Assembly: GCA_024195585.1 (NCBI GenBank) | Contig: SWBL01000001.1 | Location: 310,001-374,000 of the forward strand | DNA from: Aureobasidium sp. EXF-3400 | Lineage: Eukaryota > Ascomycota > Dothideomycetes > Dothideales > Saccotheciaceae | DNA: 64,000 nucleotides | Reading direction: 5' to 3' | Shown: one piece after another, positions 1-13,317 of the stretch | How the letters are laid out: each line of letters opens with the position of its first letter | Position numbering within the stretch: position 1 is the first letter of the stretch | Position numbers and translations under genes: made by a program | Notes under the pieces: model-generated | What the model saw: the letters and a program-made list of their open reading frames with translations, nothing else | What the model was told of the DNA's origin: nothing | Database searches by the model: none

Positions 1-435
1 CAACACGCAGTAGTCTTCTCTGCTTTGCATACTCTCTTCTCATTCACTCAAATGTATCTCTCACAGAACCAAAGATCTTCCCTTCCTGGGGTTCATCCGG
101 GAGTGTAAAAACGAATGTACTCCGAAAAACAACCAGAACAACAACAACAATGAGTACTTTCCCCAATCGTGACAAAAAGAAAAGGAGAAAACAAGAAGCG
201 ACTGACTAAACGCTGCCGAGAAGTGGATGTAGGCAAAAGACAAAAAGGCCTTGGTGGTGTGAGTGTGTGAGAAGTGATGAAGAATTTCCTGGAGAGAAAC
301 GCCGGCGAGTACCAAAGCATGCAACTGGCCTATCCCCAGATAAACTCCCTAATTACGCCATAATACAATGTGAAGAGCTCCCTTTATTCCCTTCGGTGCG
401 ACGCTGAGTATGCTGCATTCAAAGTCCGGTCATGA
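1..435. other. Intergenic, no gene seen
   Basis: No reading frame here resembles a protein I know. The stretch lies downstream of the minus-strand gene that ends at 436 and probably holds its 3' untranslated region. Confidence 0.5.
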
Positions 436-2504
436 TTAGAAAAAATGCGTGTGAGGCTTGGACAGCTCATGCACCTCCATTTCCTACGAGGCTTGTTAGT
501 TTGGTGTGATCAAGCAGAAAGTTGCGAAACTTACCATCTTGAAAGTGTTGAGCTCCTCCTTGATCTGCTGAGCAAGCATCGGGGTCAGACGATTGCAGGT
601 TGCAATATCACCACGACGGTCGTAGTCTGACGCTGACCAAGCATCATAGAATTGGATGCGAGGACTGAAGCTGATGTTGCGGGAACCTCCTTGTCCTGGT
701 GTGTTGGGCATGCTCTTGGCTGCAGAAACGCCGAGACGATTGTTGAAGTAGTCGCTGGTGGTGGACGACATGCTACGCGAACCGCGATCATCTCTGGGAG
801 TTGTGGGTATGCTGGAAGCCGGGCTGTGAGAATCGGTCGAGACGGTTCCATCTCGCGGACGAAGGTCAGGTGAAGCAATGGGGGAGCCAGTGCCAGCGCG
901 CTTTAGGATACCCTTCTTGACTGCGGCCAGGACTTCTGCTCTCTCGGCGTCGTTTCCGACAATGCTCTTACGCATAGAGTCGTTACGACCATCCATGGAC
1001 TTTCGAGCAGTCTCAATTGAGTTCTTCTCCAGCTTGGGGAAACCAGTCCCTCCAGCAGGCTGTTCGCCGGGATGAGCGTTGACGTTAACATTCCGTCTCT
1101 CGGCTTCGACCGTGACCATCGACACCTGTGCCATGCTAGGTTGCACTGGTCCATCGGCGGCAGGCACTCCGATTACAGACTTCGGCCTAAACAGACCCTT
1201 GATGGAGCGGCCACCTTTCTTCATGCCCTTGCCCATCTTACGGAGCATCATCGATGCAGATGAGGCGGTCGAAGAGATGGACAAGTTGTCGGTCGAACCA
1301 GTAAAGCCACCTTGTCCGGTGTAAATGCTCGAACCAATACCGGCAGCTTCTTGTTGCCTGGCAATGGCAGCTTGTTCAGGGTCCATTTCGTCCAGGGGGT
1401 TGACGGCGCCCCCTTGTGTGGGCAGATTCTCACTCGACCGTCGCAGTTCCTGGGTAGCACCAAAGGAGAAAGCTCGTCTTAGACGTGATCTCATTCCTCT
1501 GTTCAGATCGTTGGCAGACAGATGAGCAAGTTGCTGAGCTGCCGGGCTTTGGGGCTGTGCTGTGTTGAGACGCCTGGGAGTCTCCTCCACTGGCGATTGC
1601 GGCGCACCAGTGATGGGCGACTTTGAGAGAGGTGAGGGGTTTGTGGCACTTCCACGGATAGGCATTTTCACGGGACTGCCCGATGCAGCAGGAGATATTC
1701 TACCAGACTCAGCCTGCAATTGTTAGTCTCGGATTCCTTGGATGTATCATGTTCTTAGCTTACAGGAGGAGGTGTAGACGAAGTTGGCACTCGTCGGCCA
1801 GTGCTATCGCCACTACTGGTTCGCGAATGGAACGAGACAGGTCGAATGGTAGCATTGCCCTGCGAAGCAGGACGACCATCCTCGAGCTTACTCATCTCCA
1901 AGCTGTTCAAGCTTCGTCGACGGTACCTCTTTGCAGACTCGGATGTGCCAGATTTGGTGACGGTAATGTCATCACTCGAAGTTCTGTTGAGCTGAGGAGC
2001 AGGCGGCGTCAAGAGGTTGTCGACTGATGATGCAGGCGAAGGCGCCTTTTGTAGCGAATGGTTAGAATCAGCGCGTTGAGGTGTTCGGCGATATCTGTTG
2101 GGAGAAGATTTTGGCGTCGTCTCAAACGATGTCAATGAGAGGTCAGGAATGTTGGAAGACAGGCTCATGAATGTGTCCTTTCCTGGGCTCAGCGGTGGTG
2201 TCTTTGTGGTAAGGTCGGCCGACGAGGTAGTCGAAGTGGAAGAAGTGCTTTTGTGGCCTTTTTGTTGAGCCTGGGGCACGTTGGAAGACGCTGAGATGGT
2301 GCGCGATTCCTGTCTCAATTGAGGAGTTGTTTGGAAGGCATAGGGCTGCACCGGAGCGGCGGAGGGCGAGCTGCGGTAGTTGGTCCTCGGGGTAGAGCCA
2401 ACTCTTTGGTGGTTGGCTTGGTATGCGTCCGAAGACGAAGGGCGCGAGTGCAGCATGTTGATAGAGCTGGACGGCGAGGGCAGAGGAGACAGTACTTCCG
2501 CCAT
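436..2504 (-). CDS. Bni4/Afr1-like protein phosphatase 1 docking scaffold
   Basis: Three exons (2504-1764, 1713-535, 483-436) with 50 and 51 bp introns give 655 aa. Residues 1 to about 590 are low-complexity, rich in Ser, Pro and Thr, as in a disordered phosphorylated scaffold. The C-terminus is ordered and diagnostic: an RIQF motif at 599-602 fits the [RK]-x(0,1)-[VI]-x-F docking motif for PP1 (Glc7). It is followed by a DYDRRG element, an LTPMLAQQIKEELN helix and a final EMEVHE block, ending in HTHFF. The last 15 residues lie in a small third exon that restores this tail. Yeast Bni4 and Afr1 carry this kind of C-terminus; Bni4 brings Glc7 and chitin synthase III to the bud neck. By analogy the product may act in polarised wall growth or septation. 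The tail match is from memory, so the exact orthologue is uncertain. Confidence 0.65.
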
Positions 2505-5500
2505 GAGCTAACGCGACGCAAGAGACGCTTGTATGAATAAGGTGGTGGTTGACAGCAGATGCAAGTCAATTATGAAGTAATATTAACGATTGGTAGAGTT
2601 GCAGGACTGGAGATGAGAGGGTCAGCAAGGTCCAACTTGATAGAGTAAAGGAGTGATGAGCAACGGTGGGGTAGATGTAGCGAGGAGAGTGGCGGTAGAG
2701 CCAATTGGAGGGGGGTTGTGTGCAGTGTTGGCGGACGTTGTGTTCAACAGCCATGCGCTGTTTGGGTGCTGTGCCTTTGTTGTGCGAGTGTGTGCATGTC
2801 GATGATGATGCTGAAGCGTCGGAAAAGGCGCCATAAAGGCACCTCTCACAAGGCATGGCAGACAGGCACATCGAAAGCATGTGACAAAGGCGGTCAGAAT
2901 AAGCAGCGAGGTGCATACCTTGGGAATTGAGCCGGATTGGATTGAAATCGGTTGACGAGCCACACACAGGTCCGGCCGGGGGCGGACACGAATCCCTCAG
3001 ACAATCATGAGGTAAAGAGAAGACTAGTCGGAGGATGCAAAGGCCAAACTACCGAGAGCGACGGCGACAGGGTATAGTCGTCGTGCGGTGGGAAGAGTTG
3101 AAGCCGATGGTCTGCAGGGAAGGTGGTTGAGCGACGAGCTGAGGCAGGCACGACGGGAGAAGAACGGCAGGCAGTAAACCAACAAGTTCAGGCTCGCAGA
3201 CAATCAATCAAGACGGCTTTGAAGCGCAGCAGAAATCGTTTCAGCAACAGGAAAATCAACAGTCAAAGGCGACGAACGTCGAAGAGAAGAGAAAAGTTGA
3301 GCCGGTGCGTGTGTATGGGACGCTGGACGGAGGAGGAGACAACGAGGAGGGATGGCGTGAGGCTAGCTGGGCAGGCTTTCGCGCACGGGCTTCTACAAAA
3401 CATACAGGCCGCAGTGGCCGCACTTATCGACGGCAAGAACACAGACCACAGGTCGTTTCGCGATGCCACTTAAAAAAGAATCCACCGACGGCCACTGCAA
3501 TCATCGTCATGCTGCTGCTGAATCTCCCTGATCGTCACTCATCATCTTGCAAAACCTCCGTCGTGCCTGCCTTCAGTACTTGAATGTCTATCAACCTCAG
3601 GGCAATGTTTGCCCAGTCGTCCCTCCCCACCAGCTGCTCTTACCCCAAACTCTCCTCCTCTCTGTTCTCAACCGACGGGACGCGTCTCCCTTGTCTCAAA
3701 AGCGCCATACTTGTCCGCACAAATTGTCCACATTACTCCTGCGATACAATACGCTACATCAGAGTGCAAGGTATCGTCATTAAACAAGCGTTCCCGTTCA
3801 GCTATAACAAGCCAATCTCTTGCTTCCCCATCTCCACCGCGACCATTCTCTAACTGCTGCCGCCTATCCGTTGGCGTCTTTTCTGCGAATCATCTTCATC
3901 TTATCATTTGAATACGGCATACGGAATGCCCGTACATCCGGCTTGGGTGTTCCGTTATGCCGGCTGCTTGCATACCATTCTTTTTGCACTGGCTGCCTTT
4001 ACCTATCTGTCCGGCCTGCTAATTCGATTGAACCATTATTCATCATTCTGTCGTTCTGCGGATAGGCTTCTGATACGAACACGATGCCCACACTTGGCAA
4101 ACCCTGTTCATCCCCCATACATCGTGCTGCATCCTCCTTGCTTGTTTGGAGGCATCCCTTCTTGTACACCTCAGCCCTGTCAATATTGCCAATTGGTAGC
4201 AACATGCGAGTCAGAGAAGAGCAAGGGTTCACAGCAGTCTGCAGCATTCTGCAGCTTACCTGACACTGACTCACACTGCCACAGAATCAACGGAGAAGTT
4301 TCCACAAAGCGGGACCCTCCCTTTGGGATGGTCCACCCTTGAGCACTCTTACGAGTCGCGGTGAGTCTAGTGTGGTGTTTTCCTCCCTTCTGGCTCGCAT
4401 GAGACGCAATACAAGACGACTGCAGTTGCGTTCCTCTTGTTTTACATCCATCTCAGCTCGGCACTCCGGGTTCCTGAAACGCCGGCTTTGACTCCAAATC
4501 TCCGCACTGAGACCTTGGGGACGGGTGGATCTGAATGGAAAACACGCAGTTGACTCGGCTGAAATCGTGCGATCCTATTCGGTCCAGTCTGACCGGTTTT
4601 TATGACGACGTCGACTTTCCCTGGTCCTGTCCGTCTAAGCTGCCGAAAGATTGAGGCAAAAAGGTGAAGCTGAGCGCGACATTGATATGAAAGCGGCGCA
4701 AGACGCGCTTTCGGCTATGCGCTCGACTACTCGATATTGCCCTACATATAAGAACTGCTAATGGGCAGGCAAAAAGGGCAACGAGCCAATAGCCAGATAA
4801 CAATCTGGAAGGATAAGGAGCCATAAATACGAAGGGCTTTTGGGCTTTCTCCACATCAAGTGCATTTTTAGATTGATTGAGGCGCTCTGTCCATCTCTCG
4901 TACAGGCCGACTCCCTACTGCGCTCTAAAGAAGCGCGCGATTGTTCCCTTCTTCGTTAGGAGATGGTGTGTAGGTATCACTTCGTCGTCGATCACAACAT
5001 TGGGGAAACCCAGAACAGAAAAAGGTTCACGACAGCCACGAAACGTGAACGGCAGCAACAGTCCATGATGCAGACAAAAGGCCAGCCCAGGCGTCATGGT
5101 GGTGGTCTCTATTTTGCTTTGACCTCTTCCACTGCGGCTGGCTGAAGGAGGATTGGATTGCGGCTTTCGGCAGTGAAACTGTCGACTGCCGATCGTGAGC
5201 AATGAACGGTTTCTGCTTTTACCATGTCCTCTGCGTTCTAACCATACTGACAACAAAGATCTATCTGCCCACTCGACCTTGGAAGCTATAACAAATGCTT
5301 CGTAACGTTGAAGCTCTCACAGATCCATTTGTAGTTTAGATGCCTTGCCAGTCTCGGCGTTCGAGTCGCGTTTGGCATCTCTTGGAGGCAATCAGGTAGG
5401 CGCGAGCGCAGCTAAAGGAAGCAGCAGGTCTGCACCGCATGCATGAGACTCGGGAGGCGGTAAGCACAAGCGAAGTCGAACTTCCCTTCGGTAGCTCAAG

Positions 5501-7514
5501 GATTCACATGGCATGCAGCTGTCGATATCCAATCAGTATCGTCGACCTTTGTTTACATTCTGCCTGTTTCGTGTCGATGGTGTAAACGATCACCGCTCTC
5601 CACGACGACGCGACGCGGATATGCGCATCTCGCAGCACTCGGTATCCTGTTAGCCAACCCCTCGGCTACCCATTCAGACTCGTCCCGTCGGGAGCATACC
5701 TTGATCGTGCAGGTCGTACGTATGCGACTTCATCACCATGATCACATGGACAACTCCCACAACAACAACGATAAAAGGAAAAAAAGAAGATCCGATAGGC
5801 GTGTAAAGTCAAAGACCCTGCACATATGCAACCACTGAACAGTGCAGCCAGCGCGGTTCGTATCTTTTCCCCGCCAGCCACAAGCCAAAGGTATTCTGCA
5901 GAAAGCAGATCTCACGACAACGAATCAAAATCAGCGCGGTTGCACGACATGGCAACTTCGAACCCAAGAGATGCCGTCAACACAAGCAACCCATTCGGCA
6001 ACTTTCCTTTCGCATATCACACATTTTACGCACCTTGTTCAACGCAAGAAAATGACCTCCACTCACACCTCTACTGCCCTTCACCGCATAAGATATGCGA
6101 ACCGATCCTTGCTCCCCTCTTCACCGCAAGAATCAGAATGTGGCACGAAACGCGATCTACCAAATACACCCCGCTTGAATTTGACCGCACAGAAATCCAA
6201 CCAATCTATCAGAGTTTCCGCCCTCGGGAATAAAGCTAACCTTTGCATTGGAACCGCCAGCCTAACCCAAGATCGACGAACCTGCATGATACAGAAGAAG
6301 GATAAGCATCGGCTCTCCCTTTGCAACGGAGCAATTTTTGCAATTGTCCATCTAACTCTCTTTGCCCTTACACATCCTAATATCCCGATTTTCTATCTGT
6401 GACACTTGACTGGATACAGGCCTTCATAAGTCTTCCTGCCTGGTCCAACCCTGGTAAATGACAAGGCTTCATGCTGAGTATCTTTTGCATTTTTCACTGT
6501 TCGGAAATGCATCTTTTCGAGGCCCTAATAGCTGATATGCAAGGTTGTATATCCTGCATTGATTATAGTAGCCTACATGAAGGACCAGACAACCCGCAGG
6601 ATGCGTGCTCGCGCGTGCGTGCATTCGCACGGAAGCTCTGATCAGCCGCGTCATGAGAGCGAGTGGTATAGCCGCTACTTCTTGCCACTGGTCTCCACCA
6701 TATGAGGAGCTCAACTCACTGATGATTTAAATCTCAAATGGGGCCTGTAGATTTACTTTATGGAGGATTACCATAGACCAGTCAATTACCTTGTGCCTAA
6801 TACCTTGATGGCTTGCTTGTTTTTGTGAATCATCCTCGCCGATGTCGAAGACTGTTCTACTGTACGCATACGCAAGCAACTAGGGCTTCTGACTCCCGTT
6901 GACGGTCTGGTCCGAGAAGCTCAGTCGCCTCTGTCTCGAAGATGCACCATCTCCCTCTCCTTGCATAGGAAGGGGTCATTATGTAGGAGGAAATACCAGT
7001 GCACCGTGTACATGATCAGCTCATGCACAGCCAGAGCACTGACATCCATCTCGGTGGTAACCGATGCAGTGGAGTGAAACGACTGCAACGACTGTACATG
7101 TGCAGTAAAGCTCAAGCACGACTGACCAAGCACCTCATCTTGCGAATACTTGATGGACTAGTTTCTCTTTAATCGTTCTCACGAGATTGGTGATGATGCG
7201 AGGAGAGCAACAAAGATGTAGTCATATTGGAAGCAAGAACACTTTGAGCAGATTCTGTGTGATTGATTGTAAGAAGTGCATGAAGATAATCTTGTTGCCA
7301 GAATAGATTGTGTACCAGTGACATGCCATCACTCAACTCCCTCGAAAGAGATCATGACCCGAACCCGTTCGCCGCATATGCCCACTTCTGGGCAAGAAAA
7401 TGGAAGATAAACGCCGTATGCTATGCAGAAAGCCATTGTAAAACCATAAACAGCAGATTGAGCAAGTGGCTCCGGTGAAGCAAAAAAAGAAAGAGAAGAG
7501 CTGAGAAACAAGCA
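2505..7514. other. 5 kb interval without a recognisable gene
   Basis: Only short, low-complexity frames occur here (the longest about 190 codons, near 5842-6402). None shows a fungal domain or a convincing spliced extension. The part next to 2504 is probably the promoter and leader of the Bni4-like gene, and the part next to 7514 the 3' region of the Rmd5 gene. I saw no tRNA or 5S rRNA in it. Confidence 0.5.
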
Positions 7515-8918
7515 TCAAAGAAAGACTTTCCTAGCCTCCTTGGGATGTCCTTCAACAGGACAATATGGACACTTGAACCTTCTCGAAAATGTCAGTTTTG
7601 TCATTTCGAGAGAAAGCATTGCAATACAGAACTTACTTGTTTCCCCTGCTGATCTTTTCCAGCGACTCCTTTGCAATAACATGACCGCAAGGCAACATCA
7701 TGGGCGGATTAGCATCAGTGCCTTGCTCTTTGCTAACAGGACACACAAAGATAGAATGGAAAAGATATGAATGCGGCAATGGAATCTCGACGGGGAGTTC
7801 ATTGACACTGGTCCACTGGCCTCCAACTTCACCCATAACACGCTCGAGTTTTTCGAGGACGGGGAGAGCGATGGCGCCGGCTGTTGCGGCAGTGTAGAGA
7901 GGGCTTTTCTCACTTAGACCCAGCATGGCGCAGAATTCGCGGATAAAGCTTGAAGCAGCGTGTTCCCAGGCGTCGTGATTGAAGAAGACGCTCTTGTATG
8001 GTGATGAGGTCAAGGCTGGAGCAAATGCCAGAGAACCTAGTAGAGACGAGGTTTCGCGCATATAGCGGGCAGAGAAGTTGGGAAAGGTTTGACGAGCATA
8101 TTCGAGAGCCCTCAAGGGGCCAGACATTGGATCATCGGGATGAGTCTGGGTATACAATTCGACAAAGCGAAGACGGCATAGGTCAAACTCGAGGTTTGAG
8201 CCCCTCAGCTCGAGCTGATGACTGTGTTGTCGGGCCCACTCGATGGCAGGGTTTAGATTGTGGTTGTTGCGTAGGGCGTCCAGGACAAGGTACATGTGGG
8301 CGAACCTTGATTGCAGAGCACCAGCGCTGTCGCCGTCCATGTCGTAGAGGTGTGTACTGGGGCTGTCTTTCATGAGGCTATCCCCATCGTGTGCAACTCT
8401 TGTGGCAGCAGTATTCGGATTTGCATTCGCTTCTGCGATAAAGGTCTGGGCGACGTTGAACTGGCCCTCGCGTAGGAGGTGCATGGCGATTGCACGATTG
8501 GTAAGGGCGGGTTGTGATGCGAGAGCGTCATGATGCGAAGTGGGCATTGGTTGTGGTTTGAATTTCTGGTAAGGATCAGTGACTGTCTCGAAGACTGAGC
8601 ATCGTCTTTACGCACCTTATCTAAGGCCTTGGAGAAGTCTTTGTGGGCCGAGTAGATGTCTTTCACATCCGAGTTGACCTGGTCTAGTGAAGCCTTGACC
8701 GGTCGCTTCAGTTTGGCCAGTGTTGGTCCCCCTGCACTTCCATCTGATCCTGTTAATGTTCTGTTCTCTTTCTCTACGAACAGCGAGTTGGGCATACCGG
8801 CTGCTATGGCTTGTCGTGCGGCGACGAGCAAGTCGATTGTCTTTTGCACATCGTCGATTGTCTTTGACAGGTTGCCTTTCTTGTCGAGCTTATCCTGCTC
8901 CAACCGCAATGATTCCAT
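7515..8918 (-). CDS. RMD5: GID/CTLH E3 ubiquitin ligase RING subunit (Rmd5/Gid2)
   Basis: Three exons (8918-8616, 8565-7637, 7578-7515) with 50 and 58 bp introns encode 431 aa. The family is the GID ubiquitin ligase, which in yeast degrades gluconeogenic enzymes when glucose returns. In order: an N-terminal helical region, a LisH-like helix pair near 124-150 (NRAIAMHLLREGQF), a CTLH/CRA region from about 185 to 330, and a C-terminal RING-like domain at about 374-431. The RING shows C376, C394-G-H396 and C414-P-Y-C417. It has fewer cysteines than a classical RING, as expected for Rmd5, which pairs with the Fyv10 subunit. The last exon supplies FKCPYCP and the stop. An upstream in-frame ATG at 9020 exists, but 8918 (MESLRLEQDKL) fits the family start better. 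It is divergent from the STB6-like gene. Confidence 0.93.
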
Positions 8919-9296
8919 GGCGCATCTGTGGAATCTGATTAGATGATGTTCTTCAGCCGGCGGTAGCAAGTCTGAAGACACAATGCCCATCTCGGTGCTA
9001 CAGCTGATGCCGACAACCAACGTTGCCCATGACGTGCCGCGGGGTCGTGAGGTTCGCTCCGAGGCCCAACCACTCTCGACCGCCGACCCTCGACAGCATG
9101 AGCCTCAAGTGTAATTATAATAACAATAAATCCACATTCTCAGTCGCATACCTTGCAACCTCTTTCACTCCTGTCGCAGGTACTGCATTGTACGAGTCGC
9201 CAAAAAATTCACTCTTTCCCAACCCCGACAATCATTTCCACGTGCATTCCAATGCCAGGATCATGATACCTTTTCTGTTGCTCCGACTAAGCGCTC
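8919..9296. promoter_or_regulatory. Shared intergenic region between RMD5 and the STB6-like gene
   Basis: These 378 bp separate the start codons of two divergent genes and must contain both promoters. An AT-rich tract lies at about 9113-9132. No binding site can be named with confidence. Confidence 0.5.
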
Positions 9297-11950
9297 ATGA
9301 GCACTCCTGCTTCGGCCACCGAGAGGCCTCCCGGTCCTCATAAACAAAACGTCAAACTCGTCACACAGGAAGAAGAGAAAGCGAGCAAAGAGTTGGAGAA
9401 AACGTCTCCTGAACAAGATTCGAACGAGCCCAAAGCGCCAACACATCAACGACTTGTGCTCACCGACCCCATCGCCTTCAGGTGAGTTTACCAAACTCCA
9501 CATTTACACAGTAATTAATCTGTGTTAGATATTTGCAAGAAGATCCCGGCGTAGAAGTCATTGAAAGAAGTCAAGAACTCCAAGGCTATGAGATTTACAT
9601 TGTTGAACAATGGGCCACTTCTCGCACCCATCCCACTTTTGTTATCACCACTTTTACAGGTGACCCTCAACATGTCGCTCAAGTCGGTATATTGAGTGTC
9701 CCTACAGACGAATCTGGCTGGTCCCAGCGTCTGCGCGTCTACTTCAAAGCCCTGAATCAGTACCATGCCCGTCGACGAGAGACCTCGCTGGGTATACTGA
9801 TGATTACGAACTTGTCTGGATTCCCTTCGTCCTTGACTGTCATTCCCGTTCCCGATGGCGACTTAAAAAAACACCGCTTCGACTTTTTCGTCGCTGAGAA
9901 TCTCAAGCGTATGGGCTGTTCTGGGCGTGTCGGTTTGACTCTATCTGCACCCAACAGTGCTACCGTCGCCAAATTCCATCAGCTGTACAAGACGAGTGAT
10001 AAGAACGCCGTCTACACATCTGTCATTGAACTGGTCAAGTTATGCCAGGCCGCTCTCAACATTTTCGACAAACTCGAGTTTGACTATGTGGATGGTCTGC
10101 TGTGCGATGTCACCGAAAAGGCAGCCAATGACTGGTGGTTAGATATCGGTGCCGAGTTCTATGGTATAGAACCACACGATGGTATTCTTGGTCCTACTAC
10201 GGTCGCTGCCATGCTTGGCTTGCTGATGGGTGCTCGTAATCGACTGAGCGCAGTAGGTGCGCCAGTGCCAAAGGATCCATTCGATATCGAGGGCATGAAA
10301 CGTGGTATATCGAACTTTCAGAAGCACAACCGGCTAGAGCGGACTCGGAGACTCGATCGACACACACTTGACAGATTGCACAAAATCTCTGCCAAGGCAG
10401 CCAATGCTGAAGGATGGTCCGTACCTCGAGCTGTCAAATCTACCGTGGCAGAGCTGAGCGGAAAGGGCGGTGAAATGCTTGCAGAGGTTGTTGGCCGACG
10501 CGACAAGGCTGGCATTGCCGACATTGAAACGTCGTACATTGATCGGTTTGAGCAGCTTGTGTACGGTCAGCGCTGTAAGTGGCTCTGGCTCGGAAAGCCT
10601 CTCAAGAATCAGTCTGTCGACCTGAAAGATCAGAGGTCGGATGATCATGACAGAGGGTTCGGTCGAGTTGAGCGCAAGCATACACAAGAGTCAATCGCAA
10701 CTGCACGGGCAGTCTCTGATGAAGTTATGTCACCCACATGGTCTTCTAGTAGAGATGGCGAGGGATCGATCAGGGAAGACACGCATCTTCATCGCTCTGT
10801 TACGAAACGAGCGACAGGGTTTTTCCACGAAGGAAGAAGAGGTTTCGACAAGTTCAAAGATGCTGTCCGTGGCCACCACCCCAAGGGGTCCAAAGACGAG
10901 TCGCCAATGTCACCCGCGGATTCCTCGAGATCAGACCTCAAATCTCCTGCTCTTTACCGGATAAACTCTTCTTCACCACCCGCAAGCCCTAGGATACACC
11001 AAGGCGCAGACGGAAGCCTCGATCAAATTGTACAACGACGAGAGCAAAACGGAAAACCTCATGCTGCCAAACATACCGAACCACAAACTTCCAACCCTCT
11101 AGAGTCGAACAACAGCGTGTTCCCAGTCGAAGACCCCCAAAGAAAGAAGTCCGAAGAACAAACACGAGAAAACGAAAAAGACAAGAGCGACAACGACACC
11201 GACCTCGAGGGCTTCGAAACGATTTCCCGCACTATAAGCGGCGAACCCTCAATCTCAATAGCAGGCTCCGACTACCACGGCATCGATCTCAAAGCAGTGC
11301 TTCCTTCACCTCCAGACCTAGCTCAAGATATCGGTCCTTTACTGCGTCGCATACATTCCTACACCGATTTTGAGACTTTGACTGCTACATCCCGACTTGA
11401 TGCCTTTTACCCCCGGAGATTGAGTTTTTCAACTGCTGAGGATAGTATTTTGGCTCCGCTCCCACTACTTCTCGCACCGCCTTCTCCAAATCCAGATAAA
11501 ACATCGCTGCCTGATCAATACACCCACGAAACAACAATCTCCAGCGATTTAAAAGCTTTGCGAGCTCAAATAGCAACTCTAGATCGCAAAGAAGCATCTT
11601 GGACGCGCGAACAACTGCTAGCAACAACCTCCCTCCTCGCTTCCGCCGATACCGATCAAACCTCCTTGGATAACCTCTATCGTCCTTCCGCAGCCTCTCT
11701 CCACGATATCAGAGACGCAACTGAAGTTTTACTCATCGATGAACGAGATGCTTTACATGAAGGAGCCAAAGAGTTGGAAACTCTGGCACAAAGATTGGAT
11801 TATGAGATTGAGGGACTCAGAGGTAAAGTTGAGGATGTAGAGGTCAATGTGGGAGATTTTGAGCATGCGGTTATAGGGATTGAGCAGAGGATTGGCGAGT
11901 TGGAGGATTTGGGACATGGCAAGGGGTGGATGGGTTGTGTTGTTTCTTAG
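9297..11950 (+). CDS. STB6-like (Sin3-binding family) protein
   Basis: Two exons (9297-9481, 9529-11950) with a 47 bp intron encode 868 aa. Residues about 57-370 are ordered and include YEIYIVEQWA, FVITTFTGDP and a long helical segment. This resembles the N-terminal domain of yeast Stb2/Stb6, proteins found through Sin3 binding and linked to histone deacetylase complexes. The segment from about 380 to 660 is charged and rich in Ser and Pro, probably disordered. The last 130 residues form heptad-like helices (ELETLAQRLDYEIEGLRGKV) suggesting a coiled coil. The start ATG lies in the small first exon, and splicing restores IAFR|YLQEDPG across the junction. The molecular function is not established in filamentous fungi. 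Confidence 0.7.
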
Positions 11951-12216
11951 ATTCTTTTCTTTTGTTGTTTCTTGTCGGAGGATTTTTTTTTGTTCAGAAT
12001 TGCAAAAGTATAGAATGGCAGAAGATTGCATAATGCAGATTGACCTCGACACAGTTGTTCAAGATATCTCGCTTGATGAGCATTTGGTCAATCTCTCTTC
12101 AAAAACTGTGGATCAAGTTGATCGTGTGATGGAACATATGGGCAAAAGTTGCAGGACATTCTATTCGTGTCTAATATACATGATTACATGATACATCTCT
12201 CTTTTCCAAGATCCGT

Positions 12217-13317
12217 TTAGAACTTGTAAACCTGGTCCTTGTTGTAGCCAAGCTCGGCAAGCAGACCGGTAAGATCACCCTGGTCCTTGGGGCTCTTCTT
12301 GGGGCCGGCAATGGCCTTGTACATGCCAGGGGGGCCGCAGATGAAGACCTTGATGTTCTCCTTGCTAGGATCAGGCAGGACGGTCTTGAGAAGCTCCTTG
12401 GTGATGACACCCTTGGCACCGGGCCAGTCCTCTGGGGGGTTGTCGAGGGTGTAGAAGGCGCGCATACGGTTGGGGAACTCGTTCTCAAGGTCTTCCCACT
12501 CGCGCTTGAGGAGGACATCCTCTTCGGAGACGTTGCCGAAGACGAGGGTGACCTTTGTGTTGTCGTTGGGGTTCTTGAAGATGGCGCGGGCGAGCTGGTA
12601 CATGGGGGTGATGCCGGTACCACCAGCGATCAGGGCGATGTGGTCGTGCTTGTTGGCCTCCCAGGGGTACTTGGGAATGGGACCCTTCATGTCGAGCCGT
12701 TGGCCGGGCTGCATGTTGTGAAGGTGCTCGGACATGGGACCGCCGGGGTACTTCTTGACGACGAAGTCGATGTAGCCAACGGTGTCCTCGTCACTGATGG
12801 GGGTGTAGGGACGGATGACAGGCTTTTGCATCTCGGGGCCCTTGTACTTTGTGATGAGAGCGGAAGCAATGGTGAGACCAGAAACACTGTCATCCTCGGG
12901 GAGGTGGAAACGCAGTCTCTTTGTGTTGTGGTTGATGACCTCGCTCTCCATCAACTTCAAGCTGACGAAGCCCTGGTCACCGCCAGTGAAGCACTTGGAA
13001 GGGTCGGCAGCCTTTGCGGGAATGTTGGACTCCTCGGTCTTTGAGGCGGGCTGACCATAAGCACCGCTCTCGTTGGTGTTGCCGTGTTGACCCTCGGCTT
13101 GGGCACGCTGTGAGTACATGTAGCCAGCGAAACCAGCACCGGCGGCGACACCAGAGTAGAGAAGGGTGTTGGAGTTTGACTTTGCGGCGGCCTCGGAGGC
13201 GTAGCGGCGGACATGCTGAAAGACGTGTTAGAGACGGCAGGTTGAGGCGCGTAGGGGCAATTGAGAACATACGCTGGCAGCAGCCCTTGCGGGACGGAAT
13301 ACTGATCTGGTGAACAT
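12217..13317 (-). CDS. MCR1: Mitochondrial NADH-cytochrome b5 reductase (Mcr1)
   Basis: Two exons (13317-13273, 13215-12217) with a 57 bp intron encode 347 aa, slightly longer than yeast Mcr1. It transfers electrons from NADH through FAD to cytochrome b5 or other one-electron acceptors. The 45 bp first exon starts an Arg/Ala-rich mitochondrial presequence ([13 protein letters not shown]). A short hydrophobic segment at about 34-48 follows, matching the outer-membrane/intermembrane-space topology of Mcr1. Flavin and nucleotide motifs are intact: RPYTP from 150, GGTGITPM at 213-220 and CGPPGMY at 308-314. The C-terminal YKF resembles the family's aromatic end. It ends tail to tail with the STB6-like gene, 266 bp apart. 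Confidence 0.95.

Noticed and set aside
5842..6402. 186-codon plus-strand frame
   Set aside because: Low-complexity composition, no domain, overlaps another similar-length frame, no supporting splice signals.
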